Shown piece after piece: positions 17,501 through 25,571 of a DNA stretch of 43,372 bases. Positions within the stretch are counted from its first letter, which is position 1. Every line of letters starts with the position of its first letter. The translations under genes and the position numbers were made by a program. This DNA comes from Lysobacter_K sp043738095 (lineage in GTDB: Bacteria > Pseudomonadota > Gammaproteobacteria > Xanthomonadales > Xanthomonadaceae): assembly GCA_043738095.1 (NCBI GenBank), contig JAYSZI010000116.1:1-43372 (forward strand). The letters are read 5' to 3'. Under the pieces are notes generated by a model. It saw only the letters and a list, made by a program, of their open reading frames with translations. It had not been told where the DNA came from and made no database searches.

Positions 17501-18296
17501 TGGCCGTCCTCACCCGGTCTGCCGACGTCATTTCGAGCAGCGCAAGTACGTTTTCCGCCAACACTACCGTCCCGCCAAGTGACAACGTCCCCAGAATTTC
17601 CATCACGGAGGGGTCGAAACAGACCGAGGTAGCCGCCAGCACACCCACGAGCTCCTGGTCATCCAGCAACTCGCGCATCGAATGGGTCATCGCCACAACG
17701 CTTCGATGCTCGACAGCGACCCCTTTCGGCTGCCCTGTCGACCCCGATGTATAGATGACATAGGCCAGGTCCGTCGCCGACGGCGCGGCGATGCTTCTCG
17801 ATGGCCCTTCCCTCACTTCGCTGAGCCGTACGAGCTTGGGCACCCCTTCACAGAGCGCGGCCCTGTTCTCGCTATCGACGATGGCGATCGCTGCCCGAGC
17901 GTGCTCCAACATGTAGCGCACCCGCTCGCGTGGGTACTCAGGATCCAACGGCACGTACGCGCACCCCGCCCGCAATACGCCTACTAGAGTCGCCACGAGT
18001 TCCCACGTGCGGCTCATGCACACCCCGACAAGCGACCCGGGCTCCACTCCCCGCGTCACAAGTTCGCCCGCAATCGCGCGCGCGCGCGCCGTCAGGCGCT
18101 CGTAGTCGATCTCCGCGTCACCATCGATGACTGCAGTCTTTCCCGGATGCGCTTGCGCACGCTTCTCGATAAGCCCACAGACCGTCTCCGTCTGATCGTA
18201 AGCCTGCTATGTCCGGTTCCACTCGATGAGAATTCGGTGCGCCTCCGCCTTGTCCAGAAAGGAGACGCTTCCCGTGGGCACAATTGCATCCTGCAT
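14565..18296 (-). CDS. NRPS adenylation-carrier / alpha-oxoamine synthase fusion, interrupted by an in-frame TAG
   Basis: A multidomain assembly-line protein. Numbering here starts from the GTG at 18059. The adenylation domain includes YTSGSTGQPKG (102-112), FDPSVMEIL (148-156), VYGPTE (236-241), LYRTGDL (323-329) and PNGKLDR (430-436). The carrier domain has FDALGLDSL (phosphopantetheine Ser519). A PLP alpha-oxoamine synthase domain (about 600-1000) has GTGMGTSATASG, VDEAHSFGFYG (Asp816, His819) and the Schiff-base lysine in TLSKALG (Lys850). A Ser/Gly linker and a ~115-residue SCP2-like tail follow. Inferred chemistry: an amino acid is loaded, then joined by decarboxylative condensation to a second amino acid, giving an alpha-aminoketone. 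The best start is ATG 18296 after GGAGGA, but codon 30 is TAG (18207-18209); the frame still reads as A-domain sequence on both sides. Otherwise translation could begin at GTG 18059, losing about 50 residues of the domain. No thioesterase, phosphopantetheinyl transferase or tailoring gene is adjacent. Confidence 0.85.
18207..18209 (-). other. In-frame amber codon in the oxoamine synthase fusion gene
   Basis: Reading from ATG 18296, codons 14-29 give FLDKAEAHRILIEWNRT, then TAG, then QAYDQTETVCGLIEKRAQAH. NRPS proteins read continuously through this point (typically ...EAERHRLLVEWN-T ... L-x-LFE-Q). One substitution such as CAG to TAG explains the break. The codon after it is CAG, so the context is UAG-CAG. 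Confidence 0.8.
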
Positions 18297-19015
18297 AACA
18301 TCCTCCAGTACAACGTATCGCCCAAGAAGCTGTTTAGTCGCTCCGCGACCAGAAAATGGGCTTGGCGCCGCACTCTATCGTCCTGCGAAAATGAAATCCA
18401 CGGGTTATCGCCCATTATTTGCAGTGGCCCACAAAATCGAGCTAAGCGGACAATGCCCATCGTTGCATCGAAGTAAGAACATTGAGCGACATGTTCGGGC
18501 GCTTGTGGTTGTGCCGACTAGCGGGTCGGCGATTCCTGCATCTGCTCGGCTGAGTTGAACAGGAGTTGGGCCAGTCGTAGCGCGCGGTGCGATTCCATGC
18601 AGGCGTTCTGCCGTAGGACAGACAACCAGAAATTCCAGGTCTGGCTGCAGCTATTTGCGGGGATTACCCGGATGATTCTCGACGCCCCTATGCTCGATCA
18701 CTTGTTGCTAGAACGGCGATCGTGCGTTTTCAATCATCCGAGCAGCGGGCGCTCAACCTGGCGCAATCCGCTGCGTGGAGCGTAGTGGTCTGGGGTCACC
18801 ACGGGTGCATGAGGGGTTGGGGATCGACAGGGCTAATGGGTGTTGGTAGCCAGGGAGGAATGGGGCTTGATGATCGATACATCCACGGCGGCAAGGCCGC
18901 TTCCGACCGGCATCGACGTTCGCCCCTATTCACGTAGCGCGATCTAGATAAAGCGGTCGCCCCTGCGTTAGCAGGTCGTTGTAAAACACAGCCTCCGCTG
19001 GCGCTCATTTTCAGG
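18297..19015. other. About 720-bp non-coding region upstream of the fusion gene
   Basis: The first part (to about 18480) is visibly richer in A+T than its surroundings. In frame with the fusion gene, 26 codons upstream of its ATG stay open (to a TAG at 18375-18377) and read ATKQLLGRYVVLEDV, like the end of a condensation domain or C-A linker. A second frame (18460 leftwards) gives a plausible-looking but unrecognised peptide. Between 18480 and 19015 I found no supported gene, RNA or mobile-element end. Confidence 0.4.
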
Positions 19016-19168
19016 TCACATTTTTCTGTCCAAGCAGGCCATCACAGTGGGCATGCCCCTAAGGTCTGCCTGCATGGGAAGTACCACCGCCTTGTTTGTC
19101 CCTCGCATGCCTGTGCCCACCGTAACTTCGCGCCCTACGTAAACTCGCAAGCGGCGAGCGCTACTCAT
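19016..19168 (-). CDS. Possible 50-residue ORF overlapping the asparaginase stop
   Basis: An ATG at 19168 lies inside the last codons of the asparaginase gene (ATGAGTAG) and opens a 50-codon frame, MSSARRLRVYVGREV ... MACLDRKM. The overlap would allow translational coupling. I recognise no family, and the amino-acid composition is only mildly protein-like. It could be chance or the eroded remains of a longer gene. Confidence 0.2.
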   Translation of the reverse strand: MSSARRLRVYVGREVTVGTGMRGTNKAVVLPMQADLRGMPTVMACLDRKM

Positions 19169-20165
19169 TCTCGCCATGGATCGCCGTCCCGCGACTGCCG
19201 TCGGGTTTGATCCAGCCGCGGAACATGCTGCCGCTGTTGAATGGCATGGCGATATTGCCGTCGCGATCCAAAGCAATCGCGCCGCCGTCGCCGCCATGCG
19301 CGGGCACGATCTGGTTAACGACCTCGTCGGCGGCCTGCGCGAGCGTATCGCCGCGATACGCCACGCGCGCGCAGATGTCATGCGCGACCGCATTGCGGAT
19401 GTAGTACTCGCCCCATCCCGTACCAGAGACTCCGCATCCGTCGTCGGCCCAAGTGCCGGCGCCGATCAACGGCGAATCCCCAATGCGACCCCATTTCTTG
19501 TTGGTCATGCCGCCGGTGCTGGTCGCCGCGGCGATGTGGCCGTGCCGGTCCAGCGCGACCGCGCCAACGGTGCCGAAATAGGGCGGCTCGTCGTCGTAGG
19601 CGTAACCGCTAGCCTGTTTGCCACTGACCTCGTCCCGCTGCGCCTTCTCCAGCGCACGTCGGCGGGGATCGGTGTCGAACCAAGTGTTCGCGACGCGTTC
19701 GATCTCGGGTCGGGTATCTGCGAATGCTTCCGCTCCGCCCGCAGCAAGCATTACGTGTGCGCTGTGCTCCATCACCGTGCGCGCCAGCTTTATCGGATTG
19801 CGCACCGTGGTGACGCCGGCGACTGCGCCGGCACGGCGGGTATGGCCTTCCATGATCGAGGCGTCGAGTTCATGCCCGCCAGCGGCGTTGAACACCGCAC
19901 CCTTGCCGGCGTTGAACCGTGGTGATTCTTCGAGAATCACGACAACGGCCTGCACCGCATCGACGGCGCTGCCGCCGCTGGCAAGGATCGTGTTGCCGGC
20001 GTCGAGCGCGCGGTTGAGGTCGGCGTGGTAGCCCCGAACATCCGCGGGACTAAGCGCATCTTTCGGCACGAAACCGGCGCCGCCGTGAATCACGAGTGCG
20101 GTTTTGGTTTCGGCAAGTGCAGGAGTCGACATCAGGGCGAGGATCACAAGGGCGACGAAGCGCAT
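19161..20165 (-). CDS. Exported isoaspartyl peptidase / L-asparaginase (Ntn hydrolase)
   Basis: A 334-residue plant-type asparaginase that cleaves itself into two chains and hydrolyses isoaspartyl dipeptides or asparagine. The start at 20165 opens a signal peptide (MRFVALVILALMSTPALAE), implying periplasmic location; a longer frame to 20273 would bury it. Seen: LVIHGGAGF, NAGKGAVFNAAGGHELDASIMEG, and the autocleavage nucleophile in YFGTVGAVALD (Thr199). ATSTGGMTNKKWGRIGDSPLIGAGTWAD (substrate-binding Arg and GDSP loop) and AHGGDGGAIALD follow. Length is normal for the exported type. Monocistronic or followed by the doubtful small frame. Confidence 0.95.
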   Translation of the reverse strand: MRFVALVILALMSTPALAETKTALVIHGGAGFVPKDALSPADVRGYHADLNRALDAGNTILASGGSAVDAVQAVVVILEESPRFNAGKGAVFNAAGGHELDASIMEGHTRRAGAVAGVTTVRNPIKLARTVMEHSAHVMLAAGGAEAFADTRPEIERVANTWFDTDPRRRALEKAQRDEVSGKQASGYAYDDEPPYFGTVGAVALDRHGHIAAATSTGGMTNKKWGRIGDSPLIGAGTWADDGCGVSGTGWGEYYIRNAVAHDICARVAYRGDTLAQAADEVVNQIVPAHGGDGGAIALDRDGNIAMPFNSGSMFRGWIKPDGSRGTAIHGENE

Positions 20166-20523
20166 CGGAGCACCAGCATAAGTCAGCGGACTAGCAGCAT
20201 AGCTGTCCACGCGTGCCCCTAGCTGGCGCGTATTCCGTCGCAAATCTGATGTGCAACGCAACAATCGTGCCATGCGCCCGATGCGCGGGACAACGGCTCA
20301 CTTTTCGCAGGTCATTGTATGACAAGGATTTTTTTCAATCCGTACGCTCATGTAGGGATTTGCTGGGCCGGCGACTGCGCCGAAATTCTTGACATCGTGG
20401 CTGCAGCATTCCGAGTCTCGTCTTGGCTGCGCACTGCACCCGGTGACATCGGGGGTGTGAAGGGCGTAGCGATACCGTTATTGACGGTACCCATTCACCC
20501 ATCACTTTCCGGAAAAGCTACCC
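20166..20523. other. Divergent intergenic region of 358 bp
   Basis: This separates the asparaginase and subtilase genes, which are transcribed away from each other, so it must hold both promoters. I could not identify convincing -35/-10 pairs. A T-run at about 20328-20335 and an A+T-rich stretch near 20340-20360 are the only conspicuous features. No reading frame here is convincing. Confidence 0.4.
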
Positions 20524-21693
20524 ATGATGATCAGACGCACCCTTGCACTGGCCGTATCCCTGGCTCTTAGCTCCTCCGTCGTGGCCGCGGAACTCCGCCG
20601 GGTCGACAATCCCATTCCCGGCCAGTACATCGTGGTTTTGAAAGATGACGCCGTCGGCGCTGCCGGCGGGGCACCTGGCATGGCCAAGGCGGTCGAGCAC
20701 GCCGCCGTCGACTTGGCCGCGCGCTTTGACCTCAACGTCGACCGTGTTTACGGCCACGCCCTCAACGGCTTCGCGACCAAGGCGTCCGCGCAATCCGTGA
20801 GCCGCCTGCTGCGCGATCCGCGTGTGGCTTATGTCGAGGAAGACGGCATGTCCTTCGTCGATGGAACCCAGAGCGGCGCCACGTGGGGTCTGGACCGGTC
20901 CGACCAACGCGACCGGCCGCTCAACGGTACCTACGTCTACGACTATGTGGGCTCGGCCGTGCGCGCGTACGTGATCGACAGCGGCATCCTGGCGGGCCAC
21001 AGCGACTTCGGCGGACGCGTGAGCGGCGGCTACAGCGCCATCGCCGACGGCCGGGGCACCAGCGATTGCAACGGACATGGCACCCACGTCGCCGGCACCA
21101 TCGGCGGCGCCACCTGGGGCATCGCAAAAGGGGTGCGGTTGGTCCCGGTGCGGGTGTTCGGTTGCACCGGCGGCAGTGCCAACTCCACGATCATTGCCGG
21201 TATCGACTGGGTGCGTAACAACCGCGTGTTGCCGGCGGTGGCGAACATGAGCCTGGGCGGCGGCGCCTCGTCGGCCACCGACACCGCGGTCAACAACCTG
21301 ATCAACAGCGGCGTAACGGTCGTGGTCGCGGCCGGCAATGACAACGCCAACGCCTGCAACTACTCGCCGGCTCGCGTGACCAATGCGATCACTGTGGCCT
21401 CGACCACATCCACCGATGCGCGTTCGTCGTTCTCCAACTACGGCAGCTGCGTGAAAATCTTTGGGCCGGGCAGCTCGATCAAGTCGGCGTGGTACACCAG
21501 CACCACCGCGACCAACACCATCAGCGGCACGTCGATGGCCTCGCCACACGTGGCTGGCGCTGCGGTCCTGGTCCTTGCGGCGGACAATGCCGCCACACCC
21601 GCAACGGTACGCAGCCGGATCTACAACAAGGCCAGCCTCAACAAGGTCAGCGACCCCGCCGGTTCTCCGAACCGCCTGCTGTATACCCGCTGA
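20524..21693 (+). CDS. Secreted subtilisin-like serine protease with I9 propeptide
   Basis: A 389-residue S8 protease of the proteinase K / aqualysin branch. A signal peptide (residues 1-22, ending SSVVAA) is followed by an inhibitor-I9 propeptide (about 30-112, PGQYIVVLKDD ... DPRVAYVEEDG) and then the catalytic domain. The triad is complete: Asp152 (YVIDSGI), His185 (GHGTHVAGT) and Ser337 (GTSMASPH), with oxyanion Asn272 (AAGND). Cysteines at 182, 214, 278 and 309 could form disulfides. The protein ends right after the catalytic domain, without the PPC or P-domain tails common in relatives, so it is likely secreted by the Sec and type II pathway. Two adjacent ATGs (20524, 20527) are possible starts. 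A strong terminator follows. Confidence 0.96.
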   Translation: MMIRRTLALAVSLALSSSVVAAELRRVDNPIPGQYIVVLKDDAVGAAGGAPGMAKAVEHAAVDLAARFDLNVDRVYGHALNGFATKASAQSVSRLLRDPRVAYVEEDGMSFVDGTQSGATWGLDRSDQRDRPLNGTYVYDYVGSAVRAYVIDSGILAGHSDFGGRVSGGYSAIADGRGTSDCNGHGTHVAGTIGGATWGIAKGVRLVPVRVFGCTGGSANSTIIAGIDWVRNNRVLPAVANMSLGGGASSATDTAVNNLINSGVTVVVAAGNDNANACNYSPARVTNAITVASTTSTDARSSFSNYGSCVKIFGPGSSIKSAWYTSTTATNTISGTSMASPHVAGAAVLVLAADNAATPATVRSRIYNKASLNKVSDPAGSPNRLLYTR

Positions 21694-21707
21694 TAGTTCT
21701 CAAGTAT

Positions 21708-21740
21708 AAAAAACGGCCCGAGTTTTCGGGCCGTTTTTTT
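21708..21740. terminator. Rho-independent terminator after the subtilase gene
   Basis: A-run, then the CGGCCCG stem, loop AGTTTT, CGGGCCG stem and a run of seven T. It starts 14 bases after the subtilase stop. The A-run on the left would let it work in both directions. Confidence 0.93.
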
Positions 21741-22080
21741 GTCCCGCCATCCGTCTCACCCCGAACGGGCGCATGGCTGGGTGGCATCCAGCAAGGGATG
21801 CGCGTCGGGTGTCTGCCGAATCAAGCCGAGATCGACAAACCCGCTGCCTTCGCGATCCCCTGCACGCTCAACCCGACCGGTAGCGCGCCGACGCCCGCCA
21901 TCGCGACCGATGGCGCCGCGGAATGCGGAGACATTGACCCGTCAGCGCAATGCCCGCGTGCGCGCGCCGCAGGATGATCACTCGTAGACGTGCCGACCTG
22001 CCTTACGGTCGTCACTCCGTCCGTCCATCCACGCACGACCACCTGACATGACCTCTTCGGGCCTCGCCTGGCACGGCGCC
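21741..22080. other. Gene-free stretch of 340 bp between convergent genes
   Basis: I see no gene, repeat or RNA motif here. Short frames exist on both strands but have no family resemblance or ribosome binding site. It separates the subtilase terminator from the stop of the histidine kinase gene. Confidence 0.4.
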
Positions 22081-23355
22081 TCATACATTGAATCGGATCA
22101 CAGCAAGGGTGCCCTGCCCGGGCGTGCTGCTCAGGCTGACCGGCCAGCCGAAGCGCTCGCCGAGTCGCCGCACGATCGACAAGCCCATGCCCTTGCCGTC
22201 CGGACGGGTGATGTCGGCGCGATAGAACGGCTCGAACGCCTTGGCAATGGTTTCCGGCGACATCCCAATACCGCTGTCGCGGATCTCGATACGGTCGGGT
22301 GTCAGACGCAATTCGATCTGGCCGCGCTCGGTGAACTGCACCGCGTTGTTGAGCAGGTTGCAGAGCATCACCTTGAGCACGTGCGGGGGCGCCAACAGCC
22401 GCGGCGCGCCTTCGTCGACGACCGACAATTCAATGGGTTTGTCGGTCAGCAGCGGGCGGATGCGGTCCACTTCCTCGTGGACGACGTCGCGGACTTCGAA
22501 GGGCTCGCGCTGCGGCGCTGCTTCGCTCTCGCGGGCGAGGATCAGGAAGGCATCGATCACCGCTTCCATGTCGCGTCCCGCACGCTGGATGCGCGCCAGT
22601 GAGCGGTGCGCGCGCGGCGTGGTGTCGGGATCTCCCAACATCAGATCGGTGGCGACCCGGACCACGGTCAGCGGCGTGCGCAGCTCGTGACTCGCATCGC
22701 GGGTGAAGTCGCGCTCGCGCTGCACGAACTCACGCAGGCGTTGACGCAGGCCCTGGAACGCCATCGTCAGGCGTTTGACTTCGATCCCCGCTCGGGCGTG
22801 ATCGGTCAATGGTTCCGGTAGCGCGATCGGCTCTTCTGACTTGGTCGGGTCCCAACGCGCAACTTCGCGCGACAGCCAGTTGATCGGTTCCACCAAGCGC
22901 GCGGTGATTCGGTACGTGAGCCAACTGAGCAAGCCCATCGCGAGCAGCGCGAGCAGCAACGGCACCAAGCTTAGCCAGAGCATGACGGGTAGCAGCTCGG
23001 ACTCGCGTACTGCCAGATAGAGCCGGCCCTGACGCTGGTCGTCCACCAGCACCATGTCGTCTGCGTCGGCACGGATGTGAAACCCCGGCGCCAGGGTCTG
23101 CATGGACGCCGGCACACCAGAGGTCCGACCCGTCGCGAGGAAGTACCCCTGGATCTGCCGGGTGTTGGGCGGCGCCATGGTTCCGCCCTGCTGGCGCTGC
23201 CAAAAGTACTGGGCCTCATCGCGTAGCCAGGCTTCAGCCAAATACTGTCGGCTAGCGGCGAGCAGTACCGCGAAGCCCAGCACAATCGCCAGGCACGCAA
23301 CTGCGAACTGCCATACGAACGCAGCCCGCAGTTTCCGCGGCAATCCGTGCGACAT
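22081..23355 (-). CDS. Two-component sensor histidine kinase
   Basis: A 424-residue membrane kinase. Helix 1 (about 11-34), a periplasmic sensor of about 90 residues and helix 2 (about 122-147) precede a HAMP-like linker. The dimerisation/phosphoacceptor box RDASHELRTPL has His223; the ATPase part has NLLNNAVQFT (N box), IRDSGIGMS (G1), FEPFYR (F) and GKGMGLSIV (G2). It would autophosphorylate and pass phosphate to the regulator encoded 3 bases upstream. The periplasmic domain has no recognised fold, so the signal is unknown. Nothing adjacent suggests a target gene. Confidence 0.95.
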   Translation of the reverse strand: MSHGLPRKLRAAFVWQFAVACLAIVLGFAVLLAASRQYLAEAWLRDEAQYFWQRQQGGTMAPPNTRQIQGYFLATGRTSGVPASMQTLAPGFHIRADADDMVLVDDQRQGRLYLAVRESELLPVMLWLSLVPLLLALLAMGLLSWLTYRITARLVEPINWLSREVARWDPTKSEEPIALPEPLTDHARAGIEVKRLTMAFQGLRQRLREFVQRERDFTRDASHELRTPLTVVRVATDLMLGDPDTTPRAHRSLARIQRAGRDMEAVIDAFLILARESEAAPQREPFEVRDVVHEEVDRIRPLLTDKPIELSVVDEGAPRLLAPPHVLKVMLCNLLNNAVQFTERGQIELRLTPDRIEIRDSGIGMSPETIAKAFEPFYRADITRPDGKGMGLSIVRRLGERFGWPVSLSSTPGQGTLAVIRFNV

Positions 23356-23358
23356 CGC

Positions 23359-24069
23359 TTAGTCCGGCGGCTGCGAGATGTCCGCCACGCGATAACCCGC
23401 ACTTTGCACGGTATGCAGCAGCTGCTTGTCGAACGGTTTGTCGATGGTTTTGCGCAGGTTGTACAGATGGCTGCGCAGGGTGTCCGAATCGGGCAGGCCG
23501 TTGCCCCAGATCTCGCGCTCGATCTCCTGGCGGCTAACCACGCGTGGCGATTCCCGCATCAGGATGGTCAACAACCGTAGGCCGATCGGCGAAAGCTGCA
23601 ATTCACTGCCGCCGCGGGTGACGCGCAACGACGCCGGGTCGAGCACCAGGTCGGCCACTTTCAGGACCTCGCCGCCTACCTGACGACGCTCGCGACGGAT
23701 CAACGCGCGCAAGCGGGCCTCAAGTTCCTGGATCGCGAATGGCTTGGTCAGGTAGTCGTCGGCACCGGCGCTGAGCCCAGTGAGCTTCTCATCCAGCGTG
23801 TCGCGCGAGGTCAACATCAACACCGGTGTCGACTTGCGCGCTTCTTCGCGCAGGCGCTTGCATACCTCGATGCCGTCCAGACGCGGCAGCATGAGGTCCA
23901 GGACCACCACGTCGTAGCTGTTTTCCGCCGCCAAACGGTAGCCGTCCAAGCCATCGGAGGCGTAGTCCACCTCGAACCCGCGGCTTTCAAGATATTCGCC
24001 GACCATCTCGGAAATATTCCGATTGTCCTCGACGATCAGCACCAAGCCCCCATCCTTCGTGCTCTGCAT
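23359..24069 (-). CDS. OmpR/PhoB-family response regulator
   Basis: A 236-residue DNA-binding regulator. The receiver domain has the acidic pair in LIVEDN, phosphoacceptor Asp58 (VVLDLMLPRLDG), the switch Thr in MLTSRD and Lys109 (YLTKPF). A winged-helix C-terminal domain (LSPIGLRLLTILMRESPRVVSRQEIEREIWG ... SHLYNLRKTID ... VQSAGYRV) binds DNA. It is the first gene of the pair with the kinase 3 bases downstream, so translation is probably coupled. About 230 bases upstream are non-coding and should hold the promoter, possibly autoregulated. Confidence 0.95.
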   Translation of the reverse strand: MQSTKDGGLVLIVEDNRNISEMVGEYLESRGFEVDYASDGLDGYRLAAENSYDVVVLDLMLPRLDGIEVCKRLREEARKSTPVLMLTSRDTLDEKLTGLSAGADDYLTKPFAIQELEARLRALIRRERRQVGGEVLKVADLVLDPASLRVTRGGSELQLSPIGLRLLTILMRESPRVVSRQEIEREIWGNGLPDSDTLRSHLYNLRKTIDKPFDKQLLHTVQSAGYRVADISQPPD

Positions 24070-24299
24070 TGCTTAGTCTCCGTGTCTTCAGTTTTGTGAA
24101 GGGTGCCGGGGACCGGGTAGAGGCGCCGTGAAGGCGGTGCGATGGGCTTCCGGGCGGCTGGTTGGTCGTGCGCACCGCTTACCTTCGCCCCTCCACCACA
24201 GCATGAATCAGCCCCCTCGCTTTCTCGCTGCTACGGACACGGCCGATGCGCGCTCGGTACACGCCCCTGCGCCGGACTACAGGCCTGATTGTCTGCCCG

Positions 24300-24602
24300 C
24301 TAAAACTTGATCCGACCGCGCAGGATATCGGCAAACATCAGCCAGTCACCGAGGAAGGAATACAGCGGGTGCTTGAACGTCGCCGGGCGATTCTTCTCGA
24401 AAAATAAATGTCCAACCCAGGCAAAGCCATACCCACACAACAACGCCGCAAGCAACCAGCGCGGATCGAGCGTGGCCAACGCCACGCCCACCAACGCGAG
24501 CACGCCGCAGCTGCCGATGAAATGCAAACGGCGGCTGGTGCGATGAGCATGCTCGCCCAGATAGAACGGGTAAAACTCGCGGAAGCTGGCGAAACGTTTC
24601 AT
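24300..24602 (-). CDS. Mpo1-like (DUF962) small membrane protein
   Basis: A 100-residue protein of the Mpo1/DUF962 family. The yeast member is an iron-dependent dioxygenase acting on 2-hydroxy fatty acids. The family pattern is visible: SFREFYPFYLGEHAHRTSRRLHFIG at the N-terminus, hydrophobic segments (GVLALVGVALATL, LLAALLCGYGFAWVGHLFFE) and KNRPATFKHPLYSFLGDWLMFADIL. Histidines in EHAHRT, LHF, GHLFFE and FKHP would be the metal ligands by analogy. The start at 24602 overlaps the mazG stop as ATGA, implying translational coupling. The bacterial role is inferred only. Confidence 0.85.
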   Translation of the reverse strand: MKRFASFREFYPFYLGEHAHRTSRRLHFIGSCGVLALVGVALATLDPRWLLAALLCGYGFAWVGHLFFEKNRPATFKHPLYSFLGDWLMFADILRGRIKF

Positions 24603-25426
24603 CCGGGTTCCCCATCCTTCACGCGCTGCCAATACCTTTCCTGAGCATCGAGCGACAGGGCCGCCAGCGCGGTGCCATCGCCCGTGGCAGCCAGCTCCAT
24701 CGCCCGGAAGCGACGCTCGAACTTGAGATTAGCGCGGCGCAGCGCGCTACCGACATCCACCCGCGCGTGCCGCGCAAGGTTCACGCATACGAACAACACG
24801 TCGCCTATTTCGTCCTCCAGCCGATGGCGCGCAGCGGCGTCACCGGGATCGACTTCCAGCGCGGCGAACTCGGCCCGCACTTCCTCGATCTCTTCGTGCA
24901 GCTTGGCGATCACCGGGGTGACGTCGGGCCAGTCGAATCCGACCGTCGCCGCGCGCTTTTGCAGCTTCAGCGCGCGCTGCCACTCCGGTAATCCGCGCGT
25001 GATGCCGGCTAGCGCGGACGTGTCGGTGTCGCCATCGGCGTGGCGCTCCTGGCGTTTGTGTTGTTCCCAGGCCACGGTCTGCGCCGCGGCGTCGACGACG
25101 GTGTCCGCGCCGAACACGTGCGGGTGCCGCCGGACCATCTTGTCGCTGATCGCAGCGACCACGTCGTCGAATGCGAACGCGCCCTGCTCCTGCGCCATGC
25201 GCGCGTGAAACACCACTTGCAGCAGCAGGTCGCCGAGCTCGTCCTTTAGGGCCGGCAAGTCGTTCCGGTCGATCGCGTCGGCGACCTCATACGCTTCCTC
25301 GACGGTGTACGGTGCGATGCTGGCAAAGGTTTGCTGCACGTCCCACGGGCAACCGCCATCGGGGTCTCGCAGCTTGGCCATGATCGCCAGCAGGCCAGCC
25401 ATGTGGCCGCGCGAGTCGCTGCTCAT
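24599..25426 (-). CDS. mazG: Nucleoside triphosphate pyrophosphohydrolase MazG
   Basis: A 275-residue enzyme that hydrolyses (d)NTPs to monophosphate and pyrophosphate, cleaning damaged nucleotides and affecting stress responses. Two MazG folds are visible. The first contains CPWDVQQTFASIAPYTVEEAYEVADAI and DELGDLLLQVVFHARMA; the second contains LHEEIEEVRAEF and DEIGDVLFVCVNLARH. Acidic clusters of both bind magnesium. The start at 25426 (MSSDSRGHMAGLL) gives the family length; the frame extends upstream to 25633 but would overlap cysQ. It lies about 145 bases downstream of cysQ and overlaps the Mpo1-like gene. Confidence 0.95.
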   Translation of the reverse strand: MSSDSRGHMAGLLAIMAKLRDPDGGCPWDVQQTFASIAPYTVEEAYEVADAIDRNDLPALKDELGDLLLQVVFHARMAQEQGAFAFDDVVAAISDKMVRRHPHVFGADTVVDAAAQTVAWEQHKRQERHADGDTDTSALAGITRGLPEWQRALKLQKRAATVGFDWPDVTPVIAKLHEEIEEVRAEFAALEVDPGDAAARHRLEDEIGDVLFVCVNLARHARVDVGSALRRANLKFERRFRAMELAATGDGTALAALSLDAQERYWQRVKDGEPG

Positions 25427-25571
25427 GGTCGCGTCGTAGCGGCGGGTGCCAGGCGCGTCACAGGTTTTGATCCGCTGGTCACAGAGTACCGGCCGAACGC
25501 TTGGCCCTGACGGGGCAGGACGTGCCAAGTCAGGCAGCTGCGAGTGGAAACCCACCCTATGGACTCTGTGT

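Noticed and set aside
18092..18460. 122-codon minus-strand frame overlapping the start of the oxoamine synthase gene
   Set aside because: It is out of frame with the clear A-domain sequence over its second half and becomes an Arg-rich string there; only its first ~45 codons look protein-like, and I cannot name them.
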